From contig JAJQDV010000072.1 in assembly GCA_021202015.1 (NCBI GenBank), positions 1 through 64,000 on the forward strand: a DNA stretch of 64,000 nt, given 5' to 3'. Made by a program: the position numbers and the translations under genes. A model generated the notes under the pieces. The model did not search any database and was not told the origin of the DNA. It was given only the letters and a program-made list of their open reading frames with translations. The stretch is from Clostridiales bacterium. Its GTDB lineage: Bacteria; Bacillota; Clostridia; Lachnospirales; Lachnospiraceae. This document shows, in pieces, positions 9,606 to 19,590 of this stretch; position 1 is the first letter of the stretch, and the number at the start of each line of letters is the position of its first letter.

Positions 9606-10982
9606 CTATCCCTGCATCTCATGGCCTTTTGAACGAATGACGTCGAGTACCTGATCAACATGGTGCTCACAGATCGCCTCCGTCTCCGCTTCGACCATGA
9701 CGCGGATGAGGGGTTCCGTGCCGCTCTCGCGGACAAGGATACGCCCGGCAGCGCCGAGAACTTCGGCAGCGGCGCTGACGGCTGCCTGAACATCCGGATC
9801 ATTCTGCGCTTCCGGCTTGCTCTTTACCCGAATGTTTTTTAACACCTGCGGATAGATTCGGACCGGCTCCGCCAGTTTGGAGAGCGGCTGCTTTTTCGCG
9901 AGCATGACCTCCATCAGCTTGATCGAGGTCAGAATGCCGTCCCCGGTCGTAGCGTATTTGCTGAAAATAATATGCCCGGACTGTTCTCCGCCGATTCGGT
10001 GACCGTATTTCTGCATACATTCATATACGTATTTGTCTCCGACCGCCGTCTTTTCATAATCAATACCCGCGGCGTCAAACGCCTTGTAAAGGCCGAAATT
10101 CGACATGACCGTAGTCACAACGGTATTATTCAGCAGCTTCCCTCTTTCCTTCATATATTTCCCGTAAATATAAAGAATCAGGTCGCCGTTGACCACATTC
10201 CCCCGTTCATCCACGGCGATACAGCGGTCCGCGTCACCGTCATAAGCAAAACCCACATCCAGATGCTGTTCTCTGACAAACTCCTGCAGCACTTCTATAT
10301 GGGTAGAACCGGCATTCTGATTGATATTCGTCCCGTCCGGCTCCGCGTTGATCACATATGTCTTCGCTCCAAGGGCGTCAAACACATTTTTTGCGATCAT
10401 CCACGCGCTCCCGTTCGCGCAGTCCAGCCCCACGCGCACATCACGGAACGAATGAACCGCGAGAGAGATCAGATAGCCGACATAGCGGTTCCTGCCGGCC
10501 GCATAATCCACGGTGCGGCCGATGTCCTCCCGGACAGCATAGGGGATCTCGTCAATCTGCTCTCCGAACAGGTTCAGACGCCCGTCGATATAGTCCTCGA
10601 TATAGGAGATCGTGGTCTCATCCATCTTCTCTCCCCGGCCGTTGAGCAGTTTGATCCCATTGTCATAGTACGGATTGTGGCTGGCGGATATCATAATGCC
10701 GCAGTCAAAATCCTCCGTGCGGACCACATAGGAGACCGAAGGAGTCGTGGTCACATGCAGCAGATAAGCGTCCGCGCCGGATGCGGTGAGTCCCGCCGCC
10801 AGTGCGTACTCAAACATATAACTCGACCTCCTGGTATCCTTTCCGATCAGGATCCGGGCTTTGTTTCCCGAAAGGCGATGATAATACCAGCCCAGAAAAC
10901 GCCCGACCATGAAGGCATGCTCCGCGGTCAGCGTGACATTGGCCTCCCCGCGGAAGCCGTCTGTTCCAAAATATCTTCCCAT
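9606..10982 (-). CDS. glmM: phosphoglucosamine mutase
   Basis: MGRYFGTDGFRGEANVTLT, GIMISASHNPYYDNGIK active-site Ser, YDGDADRC; start trimmed from 11078. Confidence 0.95.
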   Translation of the reverse strand: MGRYFGTDGFRGEANVTLTAEHAFMVGRFLGWYYHRLSGNKARILIGKDTRRSSYMFEYALAAGLTASGADAYLLHVTTTPSVSYVVRTEDFDCGIMISASHNPYYDNGIKLLNGRGEKMDETTISYIEDYIDGRLNLFGEQIDEIPYAVREDIGRTVDYAAGRNRYVGYLISLAVHSFRDVRVGLDCANGSAWMIAKNVFDALGAKTYVINAEPDGTNINQNAGSTHIEVLQEFVREQHLDVGFAYDGDADRCIAVDERGNVVNGDLILYIYGKYMKERGKLLNNTVVTTVMSNFGLYKAFDAAGIDYEKTAVGDKYVYECMQKYGHRIGGEQSGHIIFSKYATTGDGILTSIKLMEVMLAKKQPLSKLAEPVRIYPQVLKNIRVKSKPEAQNDPDVQAAVSAAAEVLGAAGRILVRESGTEPLIRVMVEAETEAICEHHVDQVLDVIRSKGHEMQG

Positions 10983-11013
10983 AATTCCAATTCCCTCTAT
11001 AGCATTTTCATGC

Positions 11014-11104
11014 GCTGCCTCCGCAGCGCACGCAGATTTACTGCAGGTATTTTTCCGGCTGCCTCCGCAGCAGCGCACGCAGGTTTACTGCAGGTATTTC
11101 TCCA
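11014..11104. repeat. near-perfect tandem duplication, two ~45-bp units
   Basis: gctgcctccgcagc-gcacgcagatttactgcaggtatttttccg followed by gctgcctccgcagcagcgcacgcaggtttactgcaggtatttctcca. Confidence 0.85.
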
Positions 11105-12911
11105 GCTGTCTCAGCAGCTTCTCCGCGCACTCCTCCAGAGTGCCTTCGCTGGTGTCGATCACGGCGTCCGGGTGTTCCGGCGTTTCGTAGGGGCTGGTGA
11201 TACCGGTAAAATTATCCAGCCTGCCGCTGCGCGCCTTTTGATAAAGGCCCTTCACATCACGTTTCTCGCACTCCTCCAGCGGCGTGCTCACGTAGACCTC
11301 CACAAAAGCGTCTCCGATGATCTCCCGCGCGCTCCTGCGGTCGCGGGCAAACGGAGAAATAAAGGAGGTCAGCACGATCAGCCCCGCGTCGTTCATCAGC
11401 TTTGACACCTCGGCGATCCGGCGGATATTCTCAATGCGGTCATGCTCCCGAAAGCCCAGATTTTTATTCAGGCCCATGCGGACATTGTCCCCGTCCAGAA
11501 GCATCGTGTGCTTTCCCATGGCGGTCAGGCGTTTCTCGATCTCGTTGGCAAGAGAAGATTTCCCCGCGCCGGAAAGTCCGGTAAACCAGATCGTCTTCGC
11601 CTTTTGTCCCAGCTGATTTTCCCGGAACTCCCTGGTAATGTCCATATCATGCCAGGTCAGGTTGTCGCCGCGGTTCAACGCGTGTTCCACAACGCCGCAG
11701 GCGGACGTCATATGTGTCACACGGTCGATCAGGATCAGCGATCCGAGCGCGTTGTTCTTCTCAAAACGATCAAAGACAATCCGGGCCGCCGTTGAGATCT
11801 CACAGCGTGCGATCTCGTTTTTATAGATCGCGTCGGCATACACCTCCTCGCCGGAATTCACATCGATCTTATATTTGATGTTCATCACGGTAGCAGGCAC
11901 CTTCTGCGTACCGATCTTCAGAAGGTAATTCTTCCCCGCGATCAGCTTATCATCATCCATCCAGAGAAGCGTCGCGGCAAACATATTGCTGACAAGCTCC
12001 TCCGCGTCCTCCACCAGAACGCACCCGCGGGAAACATCGATCTCCGTATCAAGCTGAATCGTCACAGCCCTGCCCGCAGAACTGGAATCGACTTTATCGG
12101 AACCCTGATAAACAGAAGTCACCTTCGCTGTCTCACCGCTCGGGAGCACCTTCAGGGTATCTCCGACGGAAACGCTGCCGCTCTCGATCTGGCCCTGAAA
12201 ACCGCGAAACGTATGATTCGGGCGGCAGACGCGCTGCACCGGCATCGTAAATCCGGTCTCCGCGGGATTCTCCTTTACGTCCACACACTCCAGATATGGC
12301 AGAAGAGCCTCTCCGCCGTACCACGTCATGCGATCGGACTTCGTTGTGATATTGTCTCCCTCTGTCGCCGACACCGGGATCATTACCGCGGACTTATAGT
12401 CAAACTCCGCAAGGAGAACCCGGATGTTCTTTTTAATTTTATCATATTTCGTCTTTTCATAATTGACCAGATCCATCTTGTTCACGGCAAAAACAAAATG
12501 CTTAATGCCCATGAGAGAGCAGATCCTCGTATGCCTCCTGGTCTGTGTCAGGACGCCCTGGCTCGCGTCCACAAGAATCACGGCCAGATCCGCAAAAGAA
12601 GCGCCCACCGCCATATTTCTCGTATATTCCTCATGTCCGGGTGTGTCCGCGACGATAAAAGAACGGTGTTCCGTTGTAAAATACCGGTAAGCCACGTCAA
12701 TGGTAATCCCCTGCTCGCGCTCCGCCATCAGACCGTCGAGAAGAAGGCTGTAATCAATCTCTCCTCCCCTGGATCCCACCCTGGATTCAAGCTCCAGCGC
12801 ACGCTCCTGATCCGCAAATATCAGCTTCGCATCATAGAGCATGTGCCCGATCAGGGTGGATTTCCCGTCGTCCACACTGCCGCAGGTGATAAACTTCAAC
12901 AACGCATCCAT
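11085..12911 (-). CDS. cysNC: bifunctional sulfate adenylyltransferase subunit 1 / adenylylsulfate kinase (CysNC)
   Basis: GTPase part CGSVDDGKSTLIGHMLYD, DTPGHEEYTRNM; C-terminal APS kinase WFTGLSGAGKSSLANEIEKRL. Confidence 0.95.
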   Translation of the reverse strand: MDALLKFITCGSVDDGKSTLIGHMLYDAKLIFADQERALELESRVGSRGGEIDYSLLLDGLMAEREQGITIDVAYRYFTTEHRSFIVADTPGHEEYTRNMAVGASFADLAVILVDASQGVLTQTRRHTRICSLMGIKHFVFAVNKMDLVNYEKTKYDKIKKNIRVLLAEFDYKSAVMIPVSATEGDNITTKSDRMTWYGGEALLPYLECVDVKENPAETGFTMPVQRVCRPNHTFRGFQGQIESGSVSVGDTLKVLPSGETAKVTSVYQGSDKVDSSSAGRAVTIQLDTEIDVSRGCVLVEDAEELVSNMFAATLLWMDDDKLIAGKNYLLKIGTQKVPATVMNIKYKIDVNSGEEVYADAIYKNEIARCEISTAARIVFDRFEKNNALGSLILIDRVTHMTSACGVVEHALNRGDNLTWHDMDITREFRENQLGQKAKTIWFTGLSGAGKSSLANEIEKRLTAMGKHTMLLDGDNVRMGLNKNLGFREHDRIENIRRIAEVSKLMNDAGLIVLTSFISPFARDRRSAREIIGDAFVEVYVSTPLEECEKRDVKGLYQKARSGRLDNFTGITSPYETPEHPDAVIDTSEGTLEECAEKLLRQLEKYLQ

Positions 12912-13804
12912 CAGAAATATCCCTCTCTCTTTCGTTTTTCCATACTGGCCGACCCGCCGTCCTTATCAATCACGCGGCTGGTACGCTCGGATGATACGGC
13001 GCTCAAGGTCTCCCGGATGATCGCATCCAGCGTGTCCGCCTCAGACTCGATGCCGCCGGTCAGCGGATAACAGCCCAGTGTACGGAAGCGCACCTTCTTC
13101 ATCATCGGCTTTTCTCCCGGGAGAAGCCTCATGCGGTCGTCATCCACCATGATCAGATTGCCGTCGCGCTCCACAACAGGCCTGACATCCGCAAAGTAGA
13201 GAGGTACGATCTCGATCCGCTCCCGCTGAATATATTGCCAGATATCCTTTTCCGTCCAGTTCGAGATCGGGAAAACCCTTATGCTCTCCCCTCTGTTAAT
13301 CTCCGTATTGAACAGCTTCCACATCTCCGGGCGCTGGTTCTTCGGATCCCAGGCATGCTCGGAATTGCGAAAAGAAAAAATCCTCTCCTTCGCACGGCTC
13401 TTCTCCTCATCGCGGCGTCCGCCGCCAAAGGACGCGGTAAACCCGTATTTGTCCAGAGCCTGTTTCAGAGCCTGCGTCTTCATGATATCCGTATAAGAGG
13501 AACCGTGATCGAACGGATTAATCCCGTCACGGACGCCCTGTTCATTGATATACTCCAGCATCTCTATGCCGTATTTATCCGCAACCCTGTCACGGAAAGC
13601 AATCATCTCCTTAAACTTCCATGTGGTATTCACATGGAGAAACGGAAACGGCGGCTTCTCCGGATAAAATGCCTTCAGCGCCAGATGCAGCATAACGGAA
13701 GAATCCTTTCCTATGGAATAAAGCATGACCGGATTCTCACACTCCGCCGCCACCTCACGCATGATATATATCGCTTCGGCCTCCAATTCATCCAAATGAT
13801 CCAT
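12911..13804 (-). CDS. cysD: sulfate adenylyltransferase subunit 2
   Basis: [50 protein letters not shown]-loop SGKDS-type motif. Confidence 0.95.
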   Translation of the reverse strand: MDHLDELEAEAIYIMREVAAECENPVMLYSIGKDSSVMLHLALKAFYPEKPPFPFLHVNTTWKFKEMIAFRDRVADKYGIEMLEYINEQGVRDGINPFDHGSSYTDIMKTQALKQALDKYGFTASFGGGRRDEEKSRAKERIFSFRNSEHAWDPKNQRPEMWKLFNTEINRGESIRVFPISNWTEKDIWQYIQRERIEIVPLYFADVRPVVERDGNLIMVDDDRMRLLPGEKPMMKKVRFRTLGCYPLTGGIESEADTLDAIIRETLSAVSSERTSRVIDKDGGSASMEKRKREGYF

Positions 13805-14096
13805 TTCCCGTATCCTCTCCTGTAATCTCAGCGTCATCCTGAAAACCGTTTCTGATCAGTCCTGTTACCGCGGCGAGCGCGGCTTCCTCGTCCTCTCCCT
13901 CGCATATGCATTCTACTTCATCTCCGAACTTAATGCAAGCCCCAAGTAAAGCAAGCAGGCTTTTCGCATCGGCCGTCTTTTCTCCCTTGTAAAGAAAAAT
14001 CGACGACTGATATGCTGACGCCAGAGAGCTGAGCTTCCCCGCGGGGCGAAGATGCAGACCCGCCGGATTGTTTATGATGATCTTTTCCGTGACCAT
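13788..14096 (-). CDS. HPr-family phosphocarrier paralogue
   Basis: [18 protein letters not shown] keeps the active-site His; Ser46-equivalent region reads [17 protein letters not shown]. Confidence 0.85.
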   Translation of the reverse strand: MVTEKIIINNPAGLHLRPAGKLSSLASAYQSSIFLYKGEKTADAKSLLALLGACIKFGDEVECICEGEDEEAALAAVTGLIRNGFQDDAEITGEDTGNGSFG

Positions 14097-14102
14097 ATGC
14101 CG

Positions 14103-15386
14103 TCACTCCTCCTCACTGTTATTTTCCGACTCCGTTTCCTCTTCCTCGGTCGAATCGTCTGTAACGGTAACAGAGACCGTCGCCGCTGCCGTTTCCGCAT
14201 AATCTCCTTCCAACGTAAGCCCCACCTCATAAGTCCCGGTCTGCAGACCGGATGCATCCAGTACAGCGGTCAGATCCTCTCCGCTGACCGAATCCAGATC
14301 ATCCGCATACCCTGTTATAGTCACGGCAACAGTATCGCTGTCATAGGACAGGCTCAGCCCCTCCGCCAGGCCGGACACGGTAATATTATCGGTCGGCATC
14401 TCCACCTCAACGGTCGTCTGGGCTTCGATTTCAAGGATAACCGTGATTTCCTCTTTCTCACCATCCGCCAGAGACACTCCTTCCGGCAGATAATCCGGCA
14501 GATAGATCTGTACGGTCAGAGACTCCCCGGCGCCTTCAACATTGAGCTGATCCGAAGTGATGTCCAGACTCGTCATAGCGTTCAGGACGTCCCGGTCTCC
14601 CTCCAGGGTTACGGAGCTTACCTCGCTTTGTATCCCGGTATAACGGGTATTCTCAGCAGATTCGCCTTCGACCTCAAACGATAACGATACCGTCTTCCTC
14701 ATCAGAATATCCGCCGCAGCCACCGTCTCCGCGGCGTCAAGCGTCAGACGTTCCTGTGAAACCTCTTCCCCGGACTCATCCAGCAGCGCGATCGGCTCCG
14801 TGGAAGAAACATCGTCCGTCGCTCCGTCGACATTCAGCGTCACCTGCGCGGTCGATATCCGGTTTACCACAGACTCCGGTCCCGTTACAGTCACCGTTTC
14901 CGGAGAGGAATCCACGGAATTTACAAAACAGCCCGTCGCCGGCGTTCCCTCCATAATGACTTCGATCTCATATTCCTGCGTGACCAGGTTCTCGACATTC
15001 AGCTTGAGGTATGAACTCCTCGTCGTGATCTCCAGCTGGCTGCTGTAGCTGGTCGCCGTGATCACGATCGGCACGATGGACATCGAGTCGTCTATATTTT
15101 CTATGTTTGCCACAGCTTTAAAATCCGATGCGGACAGGTTCTCCACAATAGATCTCTGCCCCGTAACGGTAAACGATATGGTATCCGTTCCGTCCAGAAT
15201 CTCATATGTCTTTCCGATATCCGTCAGAAAATCACCGTTTACGACTTCCACCTGCACGGAAAACGTCACGGCCTTGTCCGGATCCTGTACATTGACGACT
15301 GCCATCCAGATGATAACCGCGAAGACAATGCCCAGAATCTTCAGCCAGAAATTATTTGTGATCAGATTGGTCAGCTTTTTCAGCAT
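14103..15386 (-). CDS. cdaR: YbbR-domain protein, CdaA regulator
   Basis: NFWLKILGIVFAVIIWMAVVNVQDPDKAVTF plus repeated YbbR domains; next to cdaA. Confidence 0.9.
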   Translation of the reverse strand: MLKKLTNLITNNFWLKILGIVFAVIIWMAVVNVQDPDKAVTFSVQVEVVNGDFLTDIGKTYEILDGTDTISFTVTGQRSIVENLSASDFKAVANIENIDDSMSIVPIVITATSYSSQLEITTRSSYLKLNVENLVTQEYEIEVIMEGTPATGCFVNSVDSSPETVTVTGPESVVNRISTAQVTLNVDGATDDVSSTEPIALLDESGEEVSQERLTLDAAETVAAADILMRKTVSLSFEVEGESAENTRYTGIQSEVSSVTLEGDRDVLNAMTSLDITSDQLNVEGAGESLTVQIYLPDYLPEGVSLADGEKEEITVILEIEAQTTVEVEMPTDNITVSGLAEGLSLSYDSDTVAVTITGYADDLDSVSGEDLTAVLDASGLQTGTYEVGLTLEGDYAETAAATVSVTVTDDSTEEEETESENNSEEE

Positions 15387-16317
15387 TTTTTGTCCTCCTG
15401 TCCTCCGGAGAAAAATCACTCTGTCCGTCTTCCGGTCTGGGAATATTCAGTCTTCTCCGCACCCTTTCCACAAAGGTCTCGCTCTGTACATTCAGCTTCG
15501 CGGCGAATTTCAGTTTATTCTTAAGGAAATCAGCGTCCACATCCCGATACAGCATCCTGTCCATGGCAACCGACACGGCTCCCGTCTCCTCCGATACCAC
15601 GATCGTGACGGAATCGCTCACTTCACTGATCCCGATCGCCGCCCGATGACGGGTGCCCAGGTCCTTGCTGATTTCCAGGCTGTCTGACAGCGGCAGATAG
15701 CAGGTGGCGGCGACGATTCTGTCTTCCCGCACAATGACCGCGCCGTCATGCAGCGGTGTGTTATGTTCGAAGATGTTGAGCAGCAGCTGGCTGGAAATCA
15801 TGGAATCCAGGGAAATCCCCGTGCGGATGTATTCGCCCAGCTGTATTCTGCGTTCAAGCACGATGAGCGCGCCGGTCCTCGCCCTGCCCATCTCATAACA
15901 GGCTTTTACAATCTCTGCGATCGTTCTTTCCGAGAATCGCACCGTGGAATCCTTACCGAAATCAAAACGGAAAAACAGGCTCAGAAAATTTTTCTTTCCG
16001 AGGCTCTCCAGGGCGTTTCGAAGCTCCGGCTGAAAAATAACGACCAGGGCAAGCGCGGCGATATTCGCCAGTCTCGCGGCCAGCCATAATATGGTATTCA
16101 TCTGAAAAACAGCCGCCGCCAGAATGAAAAGCAAAATAACGATGATTCCCCTCAGCAGCGACCAGGCGCGGGTATTCTTGACCCATGCCAGAATATTGTA
16201 GATCACAAATGCGATGATGATAATCTCCACCACATCGATCACATTCAGCTTCGGCAAATTGATCCAGTACAGATACTTATCCATCACCGCGTATAAGCTT
16301 GCCGCCATCTCTCTCAT
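15352..16317 (-). CDS. cdaA: diadenylate cyclase CdaA
   Basis: DAC domain: NTPLHDGAVIVREDRIVAATCYLPLS, LGTRHRAAIGISEVSD. Confidence 0.95.
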   Translation of the reverse strand: MREMAASLYAVMDKYLYWINLPKLNVIDVVEIIIIAFVIYNILAWVKNTRAWSLLRGIIVILLFILAAAVFQMNTILWLAARLANIAALALVVIFQPELRNALESLGKKNFLSLFFRFDFGKDSTVRFSERTIAEIVKACYEMGRARTGALIVLERRIQLGEYIRTGISLDSMISSQLLLNIFEHNTPLHDGAVIVREDRIVAATCYLPLSDSLEISKDLGTRHRAAIGISEVSDSVTIVVSEETGAVSVAMDRMLYRDVDADFLKNKLKFAAKLNVQSETFVERVRRRLNIPRPEDGQSDFSPEDRRTKNAEKADQSDHK

Positions 16318-16360
16318 TGCCTCACTTCCCTTCTCCCTGCTCTCTGACCCTCAGGACCTG

Positions 16361-17431
16361 TTACTCGCGGAATTCTCTCATCACCTGTTCCTCCAGGGAC
16401 TCCTCCCCGGATCTGCGCGAATCCTCCGCCCTTGCCTTCTTTCCCCTCGGGTTCTTTTTCCCGCGGGTGTGACTGGAGTGGATATGCTTGACCTGCCTGT
16501 CCTCCGGTCTCACGGAAGCCTTCGGCACCGCCTTCACATAGTAATAGTATTCATCATCCTCGAACTGCACGCGCTCCACTCTGGAATAATCCAGGCTTCG
16601 CATCATAAACGCGAGAAAGAGCATAATGACAAGCGATACCGCACATCCGATCAGAATCCGGATCAGCTCCTGTGTGTTTCCGAAGAATATCTCGCCGCCT
16701 CCGATAATGGCAAACTGAATCACCGTTCCGACCACCACGGAGGCCATATGCGCCTGATCGACCGGCAGTCTCCGAACACAGTAAACGGCAACCGCCGAGA
16801 TTACAAAAGCCGCCAGATACAGATACATTTCCTGATCCGCCAGGATCTCCGTGACGGCGAACGTGACCGTGCTCGTCGTACTTGTGTCATTTGAGGCCGA
16901 AAACAACGCGGAACCGGCGCTGACACGCTTTAAAATAAAATATGCGACCTCACCGCAGACAACCGAGATCACGGCATACGGCTCCGCGAAAAGACCGCTG
17001 GCCACCGGCATCACATAGGGAATCCCCAATACGCCAAGCACCGGCGTCAGAACCGTATATAAACCCTTTCTGTCTGAGAACCGCAGATATACGCAAAATA
17101 ATATAATAAAAATAATCGCCGTAATCAGGCACAGTACCGCCGACAGCGCGTAGAACTGAAGTAAAATCAGAACCGCGCCGAGGAACATCATCATACCCGC
17201 CGGCAGAAAAGAACTGATCAGCGCGAAAACCAGCACGATCGGATAATCCGACAGCACATCCATATACCCCGTTACTGAGTTGATCAGCGAAAACGCGGCA
17301 AAAGCAATGACAAACCGGACCGCCGCCATCACATAAAACTCATAACGTCCGACAAACCGGAAAAACCGTTCTCTCAGCTTTAATAGTTGGATCATATTTC
17401 CTCCTGCATGATCAGCAGTCTTCGTCGTCAT
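16361..17431 (-). CDS. polytopic membrane protein of unknown function
   Basis: Many TM segments; same strand immediately upstream of cdaA. Confidence 0.7.
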   Translation of the reverse strand: MTTKTADHAGGNMIQLLKLRERFFRFVGRYEFYVMAAVRFVIAFAAFSLINSVTGYMDVLSDYPIVLVFALISSFLPAGMMMFLGAVLILLQFYALSAVLCLITAIIFIILFCVYLRFSDRKGLYTVLTPVLGVLGIPYVMPVASGLFAEPYAVISVVCGEVAYFILKRVSAGSALFSASNDTSTTSTVTFAVTEILADQEMYLYLAAFVISAVAVYCVRRLPVDQAHMASVVVGTVIQFAIIGGGEIFFGNTQELIRILIGCAVSLVIMLFLAFMMRSLDYSRVERVQFEDDEYYYYVKAVPKASVRPEDRQVKHIHSSHTRGKKNPRGKKARAEDSRRSGEESLEEQVMREFRE

Positions 17432-17440
17432 CCCGGAACT

Positions 17441-17605
17441 CTAGTGTATCGTCTCGTAATTAACTGGACTTTATGCGCAGAGTGTTTTTCTGAGAGTGCA
17501 TCTCAAAAAACGGAGGCGTAGCGGGCTACGTCGAGTATTTTTGAGATGTGCTATCGGGAAAACAGGCAAGTATACAGTCCAGTTAATTCGAGGACGATAC
17601 ACTAG
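17441..17605. mobile_element. MITE-like palindromic element
   Basis: 13-bp terminal inverted repeats ctagtgtatcgtc/gacgatacactag, subterminal taattaactggact/agtccagttaatt, internal gcatctcaaaaa/tttttgagatgtgc; no transposase. Confidence 0.75.
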
Positions 17606-17642
17606 TATCGCGCAACCGTTCACGACCTTCACGGTTATGCGA

Positions 17643-18062
17643 TTATTTTTTTCGCTTGCGTCTGTGTCTGCGCCTGTCCGCCTCATAAGATCTGCCCAGA
17701 CTGTTCAGATATCTGAGGTATTGATTTCTCAACTCCCCATACCGGTTATAACGATGTATTGCCGCCAGCGCGCAGATCACCAGATAAACCGCCATAAAAA
17801 CAATATACCCCATCAGGATCTGCCGGGCATATTCCATATACTGCGCATCCGCGAAAAATGTATTCAGATCATCCCACAGGAAACAGAAAACCAGAGTTAA
17901 TATCGCCGCAAAACAGACGGTGCCTAAAAAAAATCCCTTTATGATCTGCATGATTACATAATCCGCCCTGCGATAAGAACAGATCTTTATGACATTTTTC
18001 CCTACCTCCGACTCCAGCATGGCCATCCGGCTCATCTGTCGAACCCGGTATTGATCGATCAT
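17643..18062 (-). CDS. hypothetical membrane protein with basic C-terminus
   Basis: MIDQYRVRQMSRMAMLESEVGKNVIK with two TM segments and RRHRRKRKK tail; start trimmed from 18128. Confidence 0.6.
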   Translation of the reverse strand: MIDQYRVRQMSRMAMLESEVGKNVIKICSYRRADYVIMQIIKGFFLGTVCFAAILTLVFCFLWDDLNTFFADAQYMEYARQILMGYIVFMAVYLVICALAAIHRYNRYGELRNQYLRYLNSLGRSYEADRRRHRRKRKK

Positions 18063-18168
18063 GTCCGCACCTGCTTTAAACAAAATCTGATATTTCTGTA
18101 ACTGTATAAGTATAACACAGATCGGCATCTGAGAAAAGACCTTTTACTCTGAAACTCCGCTGAAACAA

Positions 18169-19461
18169 TCATTCCGCTTTACAGGCAGCCAGCGCCTGCG
18201 CGACATCCGCGATCAGATCCTCCATGTCCTCCAGTCCGCAGGACATGCGGATCAGCCCCGCCGGTATTCCGGCTTCAGCCAGCTGTTCATCCGTCATCTG
18301 ACGATGCGTGGATGTCGCGGGATTCAGACAGCAGGTACGGGCATCCGCCACATGGGTCTCGATCGCCGCCAGCTTCAGAGCCTTCATAAACGTTTCCGCC
18401 GCCGGACGTCCTCCCCTCAGTTCAAAAGAAATCACGCCGCATCCCCCATCGGGAAGATATTTCTGCGCCATCTCATAATACGCGTCGCCCGGAAGCTCCG
18501 GGCAGATCACGGATATCACCTGAGGCTGCTCCTGCAGAAATGCTGCCACGGCTCGGGCGTTCTCCACATGACGCGGCATGCGCACATGCAGGGATTCCAG
18601 ACCCAGATTCAGATAAAACGCGTGTTGCGGAGACTGAATACAGCCCAGATCGCGCATAAGCGTCGTCGTGCACTTCGTGATAAAGCCTCCCGCCAGCCCG
18701 AACCTTTCCGCAAAGACAATGCCGTGGTAGGACTCATCCGGCGTCGTAAGTCCGGGGAATTTGTCCGCGTGGGCAAACCAGTCGAACCGGCCGGCGTCTA
18801 CGATCGCGCCGCCCACGGCCACTCCGTGCCCGTCCATGTACTTCGTCGTAGAGTGCGTGACAATATCGGCTCCCCACTCGATCGGACGGCAAAGGACAGG
18901 CGTCGGGAAGGTATTATCCACAATCAGCGGCACACCATGCGCATGCGCCGCATTCGCGAACAGCTCAATATCCAGAACCGTCAGCGCCGGGTTCGCGATC
19001 GTCTCGCCGAATACCGCCCGCGTATTCTCCCGGAAAGCCGCGTTCAGTTCCTCCGCGGAACAGTCCGGCGCGACAAAAGTCGTCTCAATTCCCATCTTCG
19101 CCATCGTCACGGAGAGCAGATTAAATGTCCCGCCATAGATAGACGAGGACGCCACGATATGACTCCCGCACTCGCAGATATTAAACAGCGCCATAAAATT
19201 CGCGGCCTGCCCGGAGGACGTCAGCATGCCGGCCGTTCCTCCCTCCATGTCCGCAATCTTCGCCGCCACCATATCGTTTGTCGGATTCTGCAGTCTCGTG
19301 TAAAAATATCCGGGCTCCTCCAGGTCAAACAGCCGCCCCATGGCTTCGCTGGTGTCATAGCGGAACGTGGTGGACTGAATGATCGGGATCTGCCGCGGCT
19401 CACCGTTCCCGGGACGATATCCGGACTGTACGCATTTCGTGTTCATCTTGTAATTGCTCAT
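18169..19461 (-). CDS. O-acetylhomoserine aminocarboxypropyltransferase / PLP Cys-Met metabolism enzyme
   Basis: MSNYKMNTKCVQSGYRPGNGEPRQIPIIQSTTF, PLP motif VTHSTTKYMDGHG. Confidence 0.92.
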   Translation of the reverse strand: MSNYKMNTKCVQSGYRPGNGEPRQIPIIQSTTFRYDTSEAMGRLFDLEEPGYFYTRLQNPTNDMVAAKIADMEGGTAGMLTSSGQAANFMALFNICECGSHIVASSSIYGGTFNLLSVTMAKMGIETTFVAPDCSAEELNAAFRENTRAVFGETIANPALTVLDIELFANAAHAHGVPLIVDNTFPTPVLCRPIEWGADIVTHSTTKYMDGHGVAVGGAIVDAGRFDWFAHADKFPGLTTPDESYHGIVFAERFGLAGGFITKCTTTLMRDLGCIQSPQHAFYLNLGLESLHVRMPRHVENARAVAAFLQEQPQVISVICPELPGDAYYEMAQKYLPDGGCGVISFELRGGRPAAETFMKALKLAAIETHVADARTCCLNPATSTHRQMTDEQLAEAGIPAGLIRMSCGLEDMEDLIADVAQALAACKAE

Positions 19462-19590
19462 GGTTTGCTTCCTTTCTTTTCTTCTCACAGTAAAACGAAT
19501 CCGACACCATCCTTCTCCTATGGCTGCGTCGAATTCGTTTACTACAATATATAGGAAACGACAGGGCGTCGTTTCATTTCTCAGCAGATT

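Noticed and set aside
9972-11405. 477-aa plus-strand ORF
   Set aside because: Antisense to glmM and cysNC, low-complexity composition typical of a shadow frame in GC-rich coding DNA
17471-17686. Small ORFs within 17471-17900
   Set aside because: They read through the palindromic MITE-like element and have no independent support
18304-19554. 416-aa plus-strand ORF rich in Arg/His
   Set aside because: Antisense shadow of the O-acetylhomoserine sulfhydrylase-like gene
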